64,000 nt of DNA from CAVRCA01 sp963719345 (GCA_963719345.1 CAVRCA010000001.1:744001-808000); one strand, 5' to 3'; counted from the first letter of the stretch, positions 45,704-55,415 are shown. The notes: generated by a model not told the origin, from the sequence alone. Numbers and translations are program-made.

Positions 45704-47458
45704 TCAGGTCGGCGCGAAATACAGAGTGCTGGTTCCGGCTTCGGTCGGCAGCTCCAACCCGTGTTCGGGCGAGGCCATGACGAGATTGCCATTGCGGCGG
45801 ACAGCCATCAGCGGCACCGCTTCCGGCGAAGGCTGCGAGGTGAAGCGCCACCCGGCAGCGAACCGGCGCTCGTATTCGTCGTAGTCGAGCCGTGCGTTGC
45901 CGAACACCAGGCCGCGCAAATCGCGGCCGAGGTCGCGCCGCAGATCGAGGCGTCCACCGGGCGGCGGCAGCTGAAATACCCGCTGCCGCCCCAGTTCGGG
46001 GCCGAGCCGGGCACAGACCAGTCCGTTGTAGATCACGTCGGGCGTAGCGCCGAGCAGGTAATCGACGGCCCGGCCGGCCAGTTCCTCCTCGCCATGCTGC
46101 GACAGGATCTCGGCCTGTATGACGCCCAGTCGCTGCCGCCGCGCCGCCTCCAGCGCGCCCGGAAAGGTGTCGACCAGCACGACGGGCACGCCCATCTCGG
46201 CGAGCGCGGCCGCCATGTCGGTTGCCCAAGGCGAGGCCCCGACGATCCCAAGCGCCGGCGCGCGTCCGAGGGCGAGGCCCAGACGGCTGGCCAGCGGACG
46301 CAGCGAGAAACCGTGCAGCACCATCGTCGCGGCGATCAGCGCGAACACCGCCGGCATGATCCGGTCCGCCCCGGGATGACCGGCGCCCTGCAACTGCAAT
46401 CCGGCAATGCCGGCGACCGCCGCGGCGACGATCCCGCGCGGCGCGATCCAGGCACACAGTACCCGCTCCGGCCCGGTCAGTCCGCTCCGCAAGGTTGCGA
46501 GCAGGATGGCAGCAGGTCGCACCAGCAGCAGCATCGCCGCCGTAAGCGCCAACAGACGCCAATCCAGGCTCAGCAGAACCGTGCGATCGAGGTCGGCCGT
46601 AAGGGTGATGAACAGCGTCGCGACAAGCAATACGACCAGCGCCTCCTTGAACCGGCGCAGTTCGCCGAGGCCGGGCACGTGAAGGTTGGCGACCGCGACC
46701 CCGAAGACGGTCGCCGCCATCAGGCCGGCCTCGTTCATCGCGAGGTTGGAGAGCGCGTAGACCCCGAGTGCCAGCGCCAGCAGGATCGGCACCTTCAGCA
46801 CTTCCGGCACCTCGTCCCGGACAAAGCCGAAGCGGACCAGCAGCCCGGCCCCGAACCCGAGCCCGACGGCAAGCGCGAGCGAGCCGATCAGCCGCAGCGT
46901 CAGCTCGCCGGCCGATGAGACGGTCCCGGCGCCCCCGACGAGGAGGATCTGCAGGACGATGGTTGCCAGCATGGCGCCGATCGGGTCGTTGACGATCGCC
47001 TCCCATCTCAGGAAGGCGGCGGCGCGCGGCTCGAGTCTGGCGTGACGCAGCAGCGGCAGCACCACGGTGGGCCCGGTAACCACGGTGATCGCGCCGAACA
47101 GCACGGCAGCCGACCAGCCAAGCCCGCCCAGCCAGTGTGCCGCCAGCGCCCCAAGCAGGAAATTGCACGGCAAGGCGAGCGTGGTCAGCCGCAGCACGCC
47201 CTCGCCGGACGCGCGCAGTTCGCGAAAATCGAGCGCCAGGCCACCCTCGAATACGATGATGGCAACCGCCAGCCCGATCAGCGGCTTGAGCAGCGGGAAA
47301 TCGTGCGACGGATGCAGCACCTGGAAACCGGGCCCGACCAGCAACCCGGCGGCAAACAGCAGCACGATGGCCGGCAGCCGCAGGCGCCAGGCCAGCCACT
47401 GGGCTCCGACGCCCAACACAGGAACGCACAGCACCGCTACCGCAACCCCGGTCTCCAA
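45704..47458 (-). CDS. Cation:proton antiporter (CPA1-type) with C-terminal TrkA-N-like domain
   Basis: A 584-residue membrane protein. The exchanger part has about 12 helices, with IVLLFAAGLLVGPGFQVLH, the VNDPIGAMLATIVLQ segment carrying the conserved Asp, and CAWIAPRGIVAAAVAGIAGL. From about residue 400 a cytoplasmic Rossmann-type domain (ALGIVGASPWATDMAAALAE, PVVLVDTFPGALEAARRQ) looks like TrkA-N, which senses nucleotides, and the last 80 residues continue it. It probably exchanges Na+ or K+ for H+. It stands alone between the NCS1 gene and gcvP, with gaps of 193 and 92 bases. Confidence 0.85.
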   Translation of the reverse strand: METGVAVAVLCVPVLGVGAQWLAWRLRLPAIVLLFAAGLLVGPGFQVLHPSHDFPLLKPLIGLAVAIIVFEGGLALDFRELRASGEGVLRLTTLALPCNFLLGALAAHWLGGLGWSAAVLFGAITVVTGPTVVLPLLRHARLEPRAAAFLRWEAIVNDPIGAMLATIVLQILLVGGAGTVSSAGELTLRLIGSLALAVGLGFGAGLLVRFGFVRDEVPEVLKVPILLALALGVYALSNLAMNEAGLMAATVFGVAVANLHVPGLGELRRFKEALVVLLVATLFITLTADLDRTVLLSLDWRLLALTAAMLLLVRPAAILLATLRSGLTGPERVLCAWIAPRGIVAAAVAGIAGLQLQGAGHPGADRIMPAVFALIAATMVLHGFSLRPLASRLGLALGRAPALGIVGASPWATDMAAALAEMGVPVVLVDTFPGALEAARRQRLGVIQAEILSQHGEEELAGRAVDYLLGATPDVIYNGLVCARLGPELGRQRVFQLPPPGGRLDLRRDLGRDLRGLVFGNARLDYDEYERRFAAGWRFTSQPSPEAVPLMAVRRNGNLVMASPEHGLELPTEAGTSTLYFAPT

Positions 47459-47550
47459 GCGATCGTGCTCTCCCTATGGTACCGGCCAGCAACGGCCAGC
47501 CCGGGTCCGCGTTGCGCGACGCGATTGCGCGAAACGGTGAGGCGCCGCCG

Positions 47551-50418
47551 TCACTCCGCCGCTTGCGCGTATTCTTCGACAGGCGGGCAGGTGCAGACCA
47601 GGTTGCGGTCGCCGTACACGTTGTCGACGCGCTTGACCGGCGGCCAGTATTTGGCCGTCGCCACCCAGGGCAGCGGAAAGGCGGCGACCTGGCGCGAGTA
47701 GGGCCGGCTCCACCCGTCGGCCGTCACCTCGGCGGCGGTGTGCGGCGCCCCTTTCAGCGGGTTGTCCGCCCGGTCGAACCGGCCCGCGCCGATATCGGCG
47801 ATCTCGCGTCGGATTGCGATCATCGCCTCACAGAACCGGTCGAGTTCGGCCCGCGCCTCGCTCTCGGTGGGCTCGATCATCAGGGTGCCGGCGACCGGCC
47901 ACGACATCGTCGGCGCATGGAAGCCGTAATCCTGCAGGCGCTTGGCGATGTCCTCCACCGTCACCCCGGCCTCCTGCTGGAAGCCGCGACAGTCGACGAT
48001 GCACTCGTGCGCCACCAGCCCGCCGGCGCCGGCGTAGAGCACCGGGTAGTGCTCGCGGAGCCGGGCAGCGACGTAGTTGGCGCTGAGGATCGCGACCTCG
48101 GTCGCGCGCGTCAGCCCGGCCGGCCCCATCATCCGGATATAGGCGTAGCTGATCGGCAGGATGAGGGCGCTGCCGAACGGCGCCGCCGCGACCGGACCGA
48201 TGCCGGTCGCCGGCCCCGCATCGGCACGCAGCGGATGGTTCGGCAGGAACGGGGCGAGGTGCGCCGCGACGCCGATCGGGCCGACGCCGGGACCGCCGCC
48301 GCCGTGCGGGATGCAGAACGTCTTGTGCAGGTTGAGATGGCACACGTCGGCGCCGATCGCGGCCGGGCCGGTCAGGCCGACCTGCGCGTTCATGTTGGCG
48401 CCGTCCATGTAGACCTGCCCGCCGTGCTCGTGGACGACCGCGCAGATGTCGCGGATCTCCGCCTCGAACACGCCATGCGTACTCGGAAACGTCACCATCA
48501 GCGCGGCCAGCCGGTCGGCGTGCTGCTCGGCTCTTTCCCGCAGATCGGCGAGATCGATGTTGCCGTCCCGATCGCAGCCCACCACCACGACCCGCAACCC
48601 GGCCATGACGGCGCTGGCCGGGTTGGTGCCGTGCGCGCTCGACGGAATCAGACAGACGTCGCGCTGTCCCTGGCCACGCGACGCTTGGTAGGCGCGGATC
48701 GCCAGCAGCCCGGCATACTCGCCCTGGGAGCCGGCATTCGGCTGCAGCGACACCGCGGCGAACCCGGTGATCGCCTGTAGCCACTCCGCCAGCCGGGTGA
48801 TGAGCGTCGCGTAGCCTTCGGTCTGGTCGGGCGGCGCGAACGGGTGGATGTCGGCAAAGCCCGGCAGGGTGATGGACATCATCTCGGCCGTGGCGTTCAG
48901 CTTCATCGTGCAGGAACCGAGCGGGATCATGCTGCGGTTCAGCGCAATGTCCTTGTCCTCCAGCCGCTTGAGGTAGCGCAGCATCTCGTGCTCGGCGCGA
49001 TGGGTGCCGAACACCGGTTGCTCGAGGAAACCCTGCGTGCGCAGCAAGGGGGCCGGCAGGCTCGGCGGGGCCGCGCCGAGCGGCGAGCCAAGCACGGAGG
49101 CAAGCTTTTCGAGGTCATCGCGCGTGACGGTCTCGTCGAGCGCGATGCCGACGCAGCCCGCGTCGATGCGGCGGAGGTTGAACCCGGCGGCGAGCGCCCG
49201 GTCCATCAGCGCCTCGGCCTCGTCCGTCTCGATCGCAATGGTGTCGAAGAACGCATCGTCGCGCAGCCGAAGGCCGGCGCGGAGGGCGCAGTCGGCCAGC
49301 AGCCGGGCCTGCAGGTTCACCCGACGCGCGATGCGGCGCAGCCCGTCCGGTCCATGCCAGACCGCGTACATTGCCGCAATGACGGCGAGCAGCACCTGCG
49401 CGGTGCAGATGTTGGAGGTCGCCTTCTCCCGCCGGATGTGCTGCTCGCGGGTCTGCAACGCGAGGCGCATCGCCGGCTGCCCGGCGGCATCGACGCTGAC
49501 CCCGACGAGCCGGCCCGGCATGGCGCGACGGAAGGCGTCGCGGGTGGCGAAGAAGCCGGCGTGCGGTCCGCCGAACCCGATCGGCACGCCGAACCGCTGC
49601 GCCGAGCCGACGACGACGTCGGCGCCCATCTCGCCGGGCGGTGTAAGCGCCGCCAATGCCAGCAGGTCGGCCGCGACGACGGCCAGCGCCCCCGCCTCGT
49701 GCGCGGCATTGATCTCCTCGTCGAGCGATCGGATAGCGCCGGTCGTGCCGGGGTACTGGAGCAGCACGGCGAACGGATTGGCGGCGCCGATAGCGGCAAG
49801 GTCGCCGGGCTCGAAATCCACCAGGGTCCAGCCGAGCGGGCGGGCCCGGGTCTGCAGCACCGCGCGGGTCTGCGGATGGACGTCGCGGCAGACGGCGATC
49901 GCGTCGGACTTCGCCTTACCGATCGCGTGCGCCATCGCCACCGCCTCGGCCGCCGCGGTCGCCTCGTCGAGCAGCGAAGCGTTGGCGATCTGCATCGCGG
50001 TGAGTTCGCAGATCATGGTCTGGAAGTTGAGCAACGCCTCCAGCCGCCCCTGCGAGATCTCGGCTTGGTAAGGGGTGTAGGCGGTGTACCAGCCGGGATT
50101 CTCCAGCACGTTGCGTTGGATCACCGGCGGTGTGTGGGTGCCGTGGTAGCCGAGCCCGATCAGCGATTTTATCGGCGTGTTGCGGGCGGCGAGCGCCTGC
50201 AACTCGGCGACCACGCCCGCCTCGTCGATCGCCGGCGGCAGATCGAGAGGCCGGTCGTTGCGGATGTCGTCCGGCACCGTCTTGGCCGCGAGGTCCTGCA
50301 GCGACGCGGCGCCGACGACCCGCAGCATGGCAGCGATATCGGCCTCGGACGGGCCGATGTGGCGGGCGACAAAAGCGTCCCGCGCCTCCAGGCTCGCCAA
50401 TTCGGCCAAGGCGTCCAT
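47551..50418 (-). CDS. gcvP: Glycine dehydrogenase (decarboxylating), P-protein
   Basis: A 955-residue, single-chain P-protein that decarboxylates glycine and passes the methylamine to lipoyl-GcvH. The N-terminal half starts FVARHIGPSEADIAAML and includes YTAYTPYQAEISQGRLEALL. The C-terminal half holds LGSCTMKLNATAEM and the pyridoxal-phosphate lysine in HLNLHKTFCIPHGGGGPG. Two separate subunits (gcvPA/gcvPB) are used by many bacteria; here they are fused in the usual proteobacterial way. The start MDALAELASL at 50418 lies 2 bases after the gcvH stop; the frame open further upstream runs through gcvH and is not real. It is last gene of gcvT-gcvH-gcvP. Confidence 0.95.
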   Translation of the reverse strand: MDALAELASLEARDAFVARHIGPSEADIAAMLRVVGAASLQDLAAKTVPDDIRNDRPLDLPPAIDEAGVVAELQALAARNTPIKSLIGLGYHGTHTPPVIQRNVLENPGWYTAYTPYQAEISQGRLEALLNFQTMICELTAMQIANASLLDEATAAAEAVAMAHAIGKAKSDAIAVCRDVHPQTRAVLQTRARPLGWTLVDFEPGDLAAIGAANPFAVLLQYPGTTGAIRSLDEEINAAHEAGALAVVAADLLALAALTPPGEMGADVVVGSAQRFGVPIGFGGPHAGFFATRDAFRRAMPGRLVGVSVDAAGQPAMRLALQTREQHIRREKATSNICTAQVLLAVIAAMYAVWHGPDGLRRIARRVNLQARLLADCALRAGLRLRDDAFFDTIAIETDEAEALMDRALAAGFNLRRIDAGCVGIALDETVTRDDLEKLASVLGSPLGAAPPSLPAPLLRTQGFLEQPVFGTHRAEHEMLRYLKRLEDKDIALNRSMIPLGSCTMKLNATAEMMSITLPGFADIHPFAPPDQTEGYATLITRLAEWLQAITGFAAVSLQPNAGSQGEYAGLLAIRAYQASRGQGQRDVCLIPSSAHGTNPASAVMAGLRVVVVGCDRDGNIDLADLRERAEQHADRLAALMVTFPSTHGVFEAEIRDICAVVHEHGGQVYMDGANMNAQVGLTGPAAIGADVCHLNLHKTFCIPHGGGGPGVGPIGVAAHLAPFLPNHPLRADAGPATGIGPVAAAPFGSALILPISYAYIRMMGPAGLTRATEVAILSANYVAARLREHYPVLYAGAGGLVAHECIVDCRGFQQEAGVTVEDIAKRLQDYGFHAPTMSWPVAGTLMIEPTESEARAELDRFCEAMIAIRREIADIGAGRFDRADNPLKGAPHTAAEVTADGWSRPYSRQVAAFPLPWVATAKYWPPVKRVDNVYGDRNLVCTCPPVEEYAQAAE

Positions 50419-50420
50419 TC

Positions 50421-50807
50421 TCAGAGTGTCTCCACGTAGGCTTCGTAGGCATCCTGGTCCAGCAACGTGGCGAACTCCGCTTCGTCGATGTCGGTGAGCT
50501 GGAAAAACCATCCCTCGCCCGCCGCGTCGCGGTTGACCAACGACGGGTCGTCCACGATCGCTTGGTTCGTCTCGGCCACCCGCCCGGCGATGGGGGCGTA
50601 GACGTCGCTCGCCGCCTTGACGCTTTCGACCACGGCGCAGGCCTCGTTCGCCTCGACCTCGCGCCCGGGTTCCGGCAGCTCGACGAACACCACGTCGCCC
50701 AGTGCCTCCTGGGCGTGCTCGGTGATCCCGACCGTCACGACGTCGCCGTCAAGACGCACCCATTCGTGGTCGCGCGTGTAGCGGGTCTCGGCGTTCAGCT
50801 CGGGCAT
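50421..50807 (-). CDS. gcvH: Glycine cleavage system H protein
   Basis: A 128-residue lipoyl carrier. The lipoylated residue is Lys64 in AVVESVKAASDVY, and the family start is RYTRDHEWVRLDGDVVTVG. The C-terminal helix region GEGWFFQLTDIDEAEFATL is typical. It shuttles the aminomethyl group from GcvP to GcvT. It lies 14 bases after gcvT and 2 before gcvP, so all three are one transcript under the glycine riboswitch. Confidence 0.97.
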   Translation of the reverse strand: MPELNAETRYTRDHEWVRLDGDVVTVGITEHAQEALGDVVFVELPEPGREVEANEACAVVESVKAASDVYAPIAGRVAETNQAIVDDPSLVNRDAAGEGWFFQLTDIDEAEFATLLDQDAYEAYVETL

Positions 50808-50821
50808 GCGTCGACTCTCCT

Positions 50822-51955
50822 TCAGCGAACGTAACGATGGTGAACGAAGGGCAGCGGAACCACCCGGGCGGGCAGGCTATTGCCGCGGACCTGCAGGAAC
50901 AGCGCGGTGCCGTCGGCGGCGAGGTCCTTGCGCACGTAGCCCATCGCAATCGGCGCTTTGAGGCTCGGCGAGAAACCGCCGGAGGTGATCGTGCCAGCGC
51001 CGGTGCCGTCCTCGGCGACGATCAGCGTCGCGGCACGCGCCGGCGTCCGCCCGTCCGGCCGTAGCCCGACGCGATGCCGGTGCGGGCCGTTCTCGAGCTG
51101 GTCGCGGATCGCAAGCGCGCCGGGAAAATCCCACGCCATCTTGCGGCGCTTGCCGATGGTCCAGGTCAGCCCCGCCTCGACCGGCGTGGTCAGCTCGTCG
51201 ATGTCGCTGCCGAACAGCGGCAGTCCGGCCTCCAAGCGCAGCGAGTCGCGCGCCCCGAGGCCGGCCGGCAGCACCTCGGGCTCGCGCAGGAGCCGTTCGG
51301 CAAGCGCCGTCGCATGCTCGGCCGGCACCGAGATCTCGAACCCGTCCTCCCCGGTGTAGCCCGAACGGCTGACGACGGCGGGCACCCCGTCCAGCGCCGT
51401 CTCGCGCACCGCCATGAACCCCAGTGCGCTGACTTCTGGCGCCAGCCGCGCCATGACGGCGGCAGCCTGCGGTCCCTGCAGCGCGACCAGGGCGCGGTCC
51501 TCGAGCAGGCTCGGCTGCAGCGCCTCGGGCAGCGAGGTCTGCAGGTGCAGCAGGTCGTCCGCCTTGCGGCTCGCGTTGACGATAAGGAGAAAGCGGTCCT
51601 CGCCGAGCCGGGCGATCATCAGGTCGTCCAAAATGCCGCCGGCTTCGTTGGTGAACAGCGTGTAGCGTTGGCGGCCCGGGCGGAGCCCGGCGATATCGCC
51701 GGGCACCAGGCTTTCCAGCGCCGCTGCCGCGCCGACCCCTTCCACTATGAGCTGCCCCATGTGCGAGACGTCGAACAGCGCTGCCCGCTCGCGGCAGTGC
51801 AGGTGCTCGGCGATGATGCCCGGGCGATACTGGACCGGCATCGCGTAGCCGGCGAACGGCACCATCCGCGCACCCAGGGAGCGGTGCAGCGCGTCGAGCG
51901 GCGTCGCCCGGAGCGCTTCGGCCGAGGGGTCGTCAGGCAAGGCGTTCTCGATCAT
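50822..51955 (-). CDS. gcvT: Aminomethyltransferase, T-protein
   Basis: A 377-residue T-protein that moves the methylene group from GcvH to tetrahydrofolate and frees ammonia. Family blocks are VPFAGYAMPVQYRPGIIAEH, ALFDVSHMGQLIVEG (with the Asp-Val-Ser-His-Met segment), SRSGYTGEDGFEISVP and GARDSLRLEAGLPLFGSDID. The start MIENALPDD at 51955 was taken because GGAG lies 7 bases upstream; an ATG at 51968-51970 would add five residues. It is the first gene after the riboswitch. Confidence 0.95.
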   Translation of the reverse strand: MIENALPDDPSAEALRATPLDALHRSLGARMVPFAGYAMPVQYRPGIIAEHLHCRERAALFDVSHMGQLIVEGVGAAAALESLVPGDIAGLRPGRQRYTLFTNEAGGILDDLMIARLGEDRFLLIVNASRKADDLLHLQTSLPEALQPSLLEDRALVALQGPQAAAVMARLAPEVSALGFMAVRETALDGVPAVVSRSGYTGEDGFEISVPAEHATALAERLLREPEVLPAGLGARDSLRLEAGLPLFGSDIDELTTPVEAGLTWTIGKRRKMAWDFPGALAIRDQLENGPHRHRVGLRPDGRTPARAATLIVAEDGTGAGTITSGGFSPSLKAPIAMGYVRKDLAADGTALFLQVRGNSLPARVVPLPFVHHRYVR

Positions 51956-52029
51956 CGGGCCGCTCCGCATGCTCAGGTCGCCTCACGGCTGACGCCATGA
52001 GGTGGGACTTCATCGAACTCGCTCGATGA

Positions 52030-52245
52030 GACCCCTCGACCCCCCTCTGTCGCGGAACCTGAGAGATTCGGATCACGACCGGTCCGGGCGTGTCCTTACT
52101 CCGTCGGTGCGGTCAGGCGCGAACGCCTCCCGGCTTTCCAGAGGTCCCTGATCCCGGCGCGGTCCCGCTTGCCTGAGCGTTTCCGGGGGCCGGTTGCGCC
52201 TTCGGCGGCGGAGCAACTGCGGCCCCGCTCTCTCCCGCGCCGGAC
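52030..52245 (-). promoter_or_regulatory. Tandem glycine riboswitch upstream of gcvT
   Basis: On the minus strand the leader shows two aptamer cores. The first has GGGAGAGAGC, then CCGCCGAAGGCGCAA, then GGAAACGCTCAGGCA. The second has CACCGACGGAGTAAGGACACG split by no gap but lacking the first's purine start, and ends GAATCTCTCAGG followed by CAGAGGGGGG. These are hallmarks of the glycine riboswitch (Rfam family RF00504 by memory). Tandem arrays bind glycine and usually turn gcv genes on. Just after it a 6-base stem CATCGA-N6-TCGATG (52011-52028) could be part of the expression platform. About 75 bases separate the array from the gcvT start. Confidence 0.85.
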
Positions 52246-52312
52246 GCGCGGACGCTCCCACCATGACGGAGCGACGCGGCCGGCGCAATAACATCACGCG
52301 AGTTCGCCCGAC

Positions 52313-52903
52313 CTAGCGGGGGCCACGCCGCCGGTTCAGCGCCAGCTCCTCCGGAGTGAGCTGGAAGCCGGCCACCACGTCGTAGGCGGACCCGCGCTTG
52401 TCCGGGCCGACCGGCAGTTCGAGGGTTACCGGATCACTGGTCAGCCGGATCGTGTCGGCGTTGGCAGCGAAACCGGGGACGATACGGTACACCTGCTTGT
52501 CGAGCACCCGCCCTCCCTCGGACACGGCGACGAAGAACGGCACCGGCGGAGTCGCGCCGCGCGCCGCCGGCCCGCGGGTGAGCTGCATCGACACCATGAG
52601 CGTGACCGCGAGGTGATCCTTGTCGCTTCGAGTGCAGTTGCCGGACACGCCTGTGATCCGGCCGTCGAGCACCATATCGGTCAGGTCCTGGCCGCCCGAG
52701 CGGTAGCGGGTCAGGTCGGCGGCGTCCGCCAGGATGCCGGCGCCCGGGCAGGCCGGCGGGAAGGTGGCGGTCGGAGTGCCGCCGCGGCACCCGGCGAGGA
52801 GGGACGCGACCAGCAGCAGGGCCGCTCCCAGCGTACGCGCACGGGAACGGGCAGGAGCTGGAGGGGGAGCTGGGTTGGACACGGTGAAGACCACTGACGA
52901 CAT
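52313..52903 (-). CDS. Hypothetical lipoprotein
   Basis: A 196-residue secreted protein. The N-terminus has a basic stretch, a hydrophobic run TLGAALLLVASLLAGC and a lipobox L-L-A-G-C (Cys about 38), so it should be lipidated and anchored in a membrane. The mature part, PACPGAGILADAADLTRYR, is predicted beta-rich and ends RRRGPR. I recognise it only as a small family of alphaproteobacterial hypothetical lipoproteins. It is divergent from ispH (127 bases between starts) and ends 68 bases after the riboswitch region on the same strand; it is not part of the gcv transcript by position alone. Confidence 0.7.
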   Translation of the reverse strand: MSSVVFTVSNPAPPPAPARSRARTLGAALLLVASLLAGCRGGTPTATFPPACPGAGILADAADLTRYRSGGQDLTDMVLDGRITGVSGNCTRSDKDHLAVTLMVSMQLTRGPAARGATPPVPFFVAVSEGGRVLDKQVYRIVPGFAANADTIRLTSDPVTLELPVGPDKRGSAYDVVAGFQLTPEELALNRRRGPR

Positions 52904-53030
52904 CGAGAACTCCGCAGGCCGTGAGGCGGGCATATCCGCTGGCCCGCCGGGCGACAACCGCGGCCCCGACAGGGAACGCTTGACGCCGGACGCGAAAGGC
53001 GCGATTCGGCCTCGCCCCGCGGTCGAGTTC

Positions 53031-53987
53031 ATGCCGGAAAAGCCACCCCTTCGCGTCCTGCTGGCCGGACCGCGCGGTTTCTGCGCCGGCGTCGACCGGG
53101 CAATCCGTGTGGTCGAGGAAGCCCTGCGCCGCAACGGTGCGCCGGTCTATGTCCGCCATGAGATCGTCCACAATCGCACCGTGGTCGAGCAACTCGAGGC
53201 GCAGGGCGCGGTGTTCGTCGAGGACCTGGCCGAGGTGCCGGAGAACGCGCCGGTGGTATTTTCCGCGCACGGCGTGCCGAAAGCGGTCCCTGCCGAGGCT
53301 CGGCGTCGCAAGCTCAACTACCTCGACGCCACCTGCCCGCTCGTCAGCAAGGTGCATCGCGAGGCGGAACGGCATTTCGGCGCCGACCGCCACATCCTGA
53401 TGATCGGCCATGCCGGCCACCCGGAGGTCGAAGGCACCATGGGCCAGCTGCCGCCAGGGGCGATGACCCTGGTGCAGGACGCCGCCGAGGCGCGCCGCGT
53501 GGCCCCGCCGCAAAGCGGCTCAGAGGGCCGGCAACTCGCGTTCATCACCCAGACGACGCTGTCGGTCGACGACACCGCGGAGATCGTCGGCATCCTGCGC
53601 GAGCGCTTTCCGGCGATCGTCGGTCCGGCCCGCGAGGATATCTGCTACGCCACCACCAACCGGCAGGCCGCGGTGAAAGCGGTGGCGCCCGATTGCGACC
53701 TGGTGATCGTCCTCGGCAGCCCGAACTCATCGAACTCGCAGCGGCTGCGCGAGGTGGCCGAGCGCACCGGGGCAGGTGCGGCGCTGCTGCTGCCGCGCGT
53801 CGAGGAACTCGATTGGGGCGTGCTTGCAGGCGTTGCGACGCTCGGCCTGACCGCCGGTGCCTCGGCCCCGGAGTCCCTGGTCGATCGGCTGATCGGGCGG
53901 CTGCGCGAGCGCTTCAGGCTCACGGTCGAAGAACGGCAAGTGACGCAGGAGAACCTGGTGTTCAAGCTACCCGCTCCGCTCGTCTGA
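53031..53987 (+). CDS. ispH: 4-hydroxy-3-methylbut-2-enyl diphosphate reductase
   Basis: A 318-residue [4Fe-4S] enzyme for the last step of the MEP isoprenoid pathway, giving IPP and DMAPP. Cluster cysteines are Cys18 (RGFCAGVDRA), Cys102 (LDATCPLVSK) and Cys205 (EDICYATTNRQ). Other motifs are VYVRHEIVHNRTVVE, VVFSAHGV and VLGSPNSSNSQRL. The start MPEKPPLRV at 53031 is a family-standard length; the frame is open further upstream in a divergent region. It is followed by thrB and rnhA, the typical alphaproteobacterial order. Confidence 0.97.
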   Translation: MPEKPPLRVLLAGPRGFCAGVDRAIRVVEEALRRNGAPVYVRHEIVHNRTVVEQLEAQGAVFVEDLAEVPENAPVVFSAHGVPKAVPAEARRRKLNYLDATCPLVSKVHREAERHFGADRHILMIGHAGHPEVEGTMGQLPPGAMTLVQDAAEARRVAPPQSGSEGRQLAFITQTTLSVDDTAEIVGILRERFPAIVGPAREDICYATTNRQAAVKAVAPDCDLVIVLGSPNSSNSQRLREVAERTGAGAALLLPRVEELDWGVLAGVATLGLTAGASAPESLVDRLIGRLRERFRLTVEERQVTQENLVFKLPAPLV

Positions 53988-54004
53988 CACGATCGAAGGG
54001 TGCG

Positions 54005-54964
54005 ATGGCGGTCTATACCGAGGTCACCGACGACGCGCTCGAGGCGTTCCTGACCGACTACGACATCGGCACGATGGTCGCTTATCGCGGCATCGCCGAG
54101 GGCGTCGAGAACAGCAATTTCTCGCTCCGCACCACCACGGGCGACTTCATCCTGACGCTCTACGAGAGGCGCGTCGATCCGGCGGAGCTGCCCTGGTTCC
54201 TCGGCCTGATGCAACACCTCGCCCGGCGCGGCGTCCCCTCTCCGCGTCCGGTGCCGGGCCGCGACGGGCAGTCCCTGCGCCAGCTCTGCGGCCGCCACGC
54301 CGCGATCACCACGTTTCTCCCGGGCGTCTGGCCGCGTCGCGTCCGGCCCGACCACTGCGCTCCGCTCGGGACCACCCTTGCCGGCCTCCATCTTGCCGGG
54401 CGCGACTACCGGCCGACCCGCCGCAATGCCTTAGGGCCGTGCGGCTGGCCGCCGTTGCTGGAGCTGGTGCGCGCCCGCGCCGACGAGGTGCAGCCGGGAC
54501 TTGCCGCCGAACTCGGCGCCGCGCTCGCCAGCATCGTGCAGGCGTGGCCCACCGGGCTGCCGGTCGGTCACGTCCATGCCGACCTGTTCCCTGACAATGT
54601 TTTCTTTCTTGAAGGCCGCGTCTCGGGCGTGATCGACTTTTATTTCGCTGCTACCGACATTCTCGCCTACGACGTCGCGGTGTGCCTGAACGCTTGGTGC
54701 TTCGAGCCGGATTTCGCGCTCAATGTGACCAAGGCGCGGCTGATGCTGGGAGCCTACGACGCGGCGCGCCCGCTGACGCCTGAGGAGCGCGCCGCCCTCC
54801 CGGTGCTGTGCCAAGGGGCGGCGCTGCGGTTCCTGCTCACCCGGCTCTACGACTGGCTGAACACCCAGCAGGGCGCGCTGGTCACGCCGAAGAATCCCAT
54901 CGAGCTCCTGCGTCGCCTGCGGTTTCATCAGAGCGCCCCGGACGAGCACGCCTATGGCCTCTGA
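54005..54964 (+). CDS. thrB: Homoserine kinase (APH-fold type)
   Basis: A 319-residue homoserine kinase of the aminoglycoside phosphotransferase fold used by alphaproteobacteria. It phosphorylates homoserine for threonine synthesis. Key parts are MAVYTEVTDDALEAFLTDYD at the start, GVENSNFSLRTTTGDFILTL, the catalytic HVHADLFPDNVFF, and the metal DFYFAATD. It lies 17 bases after ispH and overlaps rnhA by 11 bases, so the three are read together. Confidence 0.92.
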   Translation: MAVYTEVTDDALEAFLTDYDIGTMVAYRGIAEGVENSNFSLRTTTGDFILTLYERRVDPAELPWFLGLMQHLARRGVPSPRPVPGRDGQSLRQLCGRHAAITTFLPGVWPRRVRPDHCAPLGTTLAGLHLAGRDYRPTRRNALGPCGWPPLLELVRARADEVQPGLAAELGAALASIVQAWPTGLPVGHVHADLFPDNVFFLEGRVSGVIDFYFAATDILAYDVAVCLNAWCFEPDFALNVTKARLMLGAYDAARPLTPEERAALPVLCQGAALRFLLTRLYDWLNTQQGALVTPKNPIELLRRLRFHQSAPDEHAYGL

Positions 54965-55415
54965 AGCGCCAACCGGCGAGCCGCCGGAGGTTGAGATCTG
55001 GACTGATGGTGGCTGCAAGCCCAACCCCGGCCCTGGCGGTTGGGCCGCCATCCTGCGCTTTCGCGGCCGCGAGCGCGAGCTGACAGGGGCCGAGCCCGCT
55101 TCGACCAACAACCGGATGGAGCTGACCGCGGCGGCAGCCGCGCTGGAGGCGCTGACCCGGCCTTGCCGGGTCGCCGTGCACACTGACAGCGAGTACGTAC
55201 AAAACGGCATCACCCGTTGGCACACCGGATGGGTACGCCGCAACTGGCGCAACGCCGCGGGCGACCCGGTCGCCAACATGGACCTTTGGCGCCGCCTGCT
55301 GGATGCCGCCCGGCCGCACGAGGTGACATGGCGATGGGTTCGCGGCCACGCCGGCGACCCGATGAACGAACGGGCCGACCGACTGGCCACGATGGCACGG
55401 GAAGCTCTGGGCTGA
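54954..55415 (+). CDS. rnhA: Ribonuclease HI
   Basis: A 153-residue ribonuclease H that cleaves RNA in RNA-DNA hybrids. Catalytic residues are Asp18 (EIWTDGGCKPNPG), Glu56 (NNRMELTAA), Asp78 (HTDSEYVQNG) and Asp142 (NERADRLA), with His132 (RGHAGD) in the flexible loop. Its ATG lies inside the thrB 3' end (11-base overlap). Length is that of the bacterial family. Confidence 0.97.
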   Translation: MASEAPTGEPPEVEIWTDGGCKPNPGPGGWAAILRFRGRERELTGAEPASTNNRMELTAAAAALEALTRPCRVAVHTDSEYVQNGITRWHTGWVRRNWRNAAGDPVANMDLWRRLLDAARPHEVTWRWVRGHAGDPMNERADRLATMAREALG

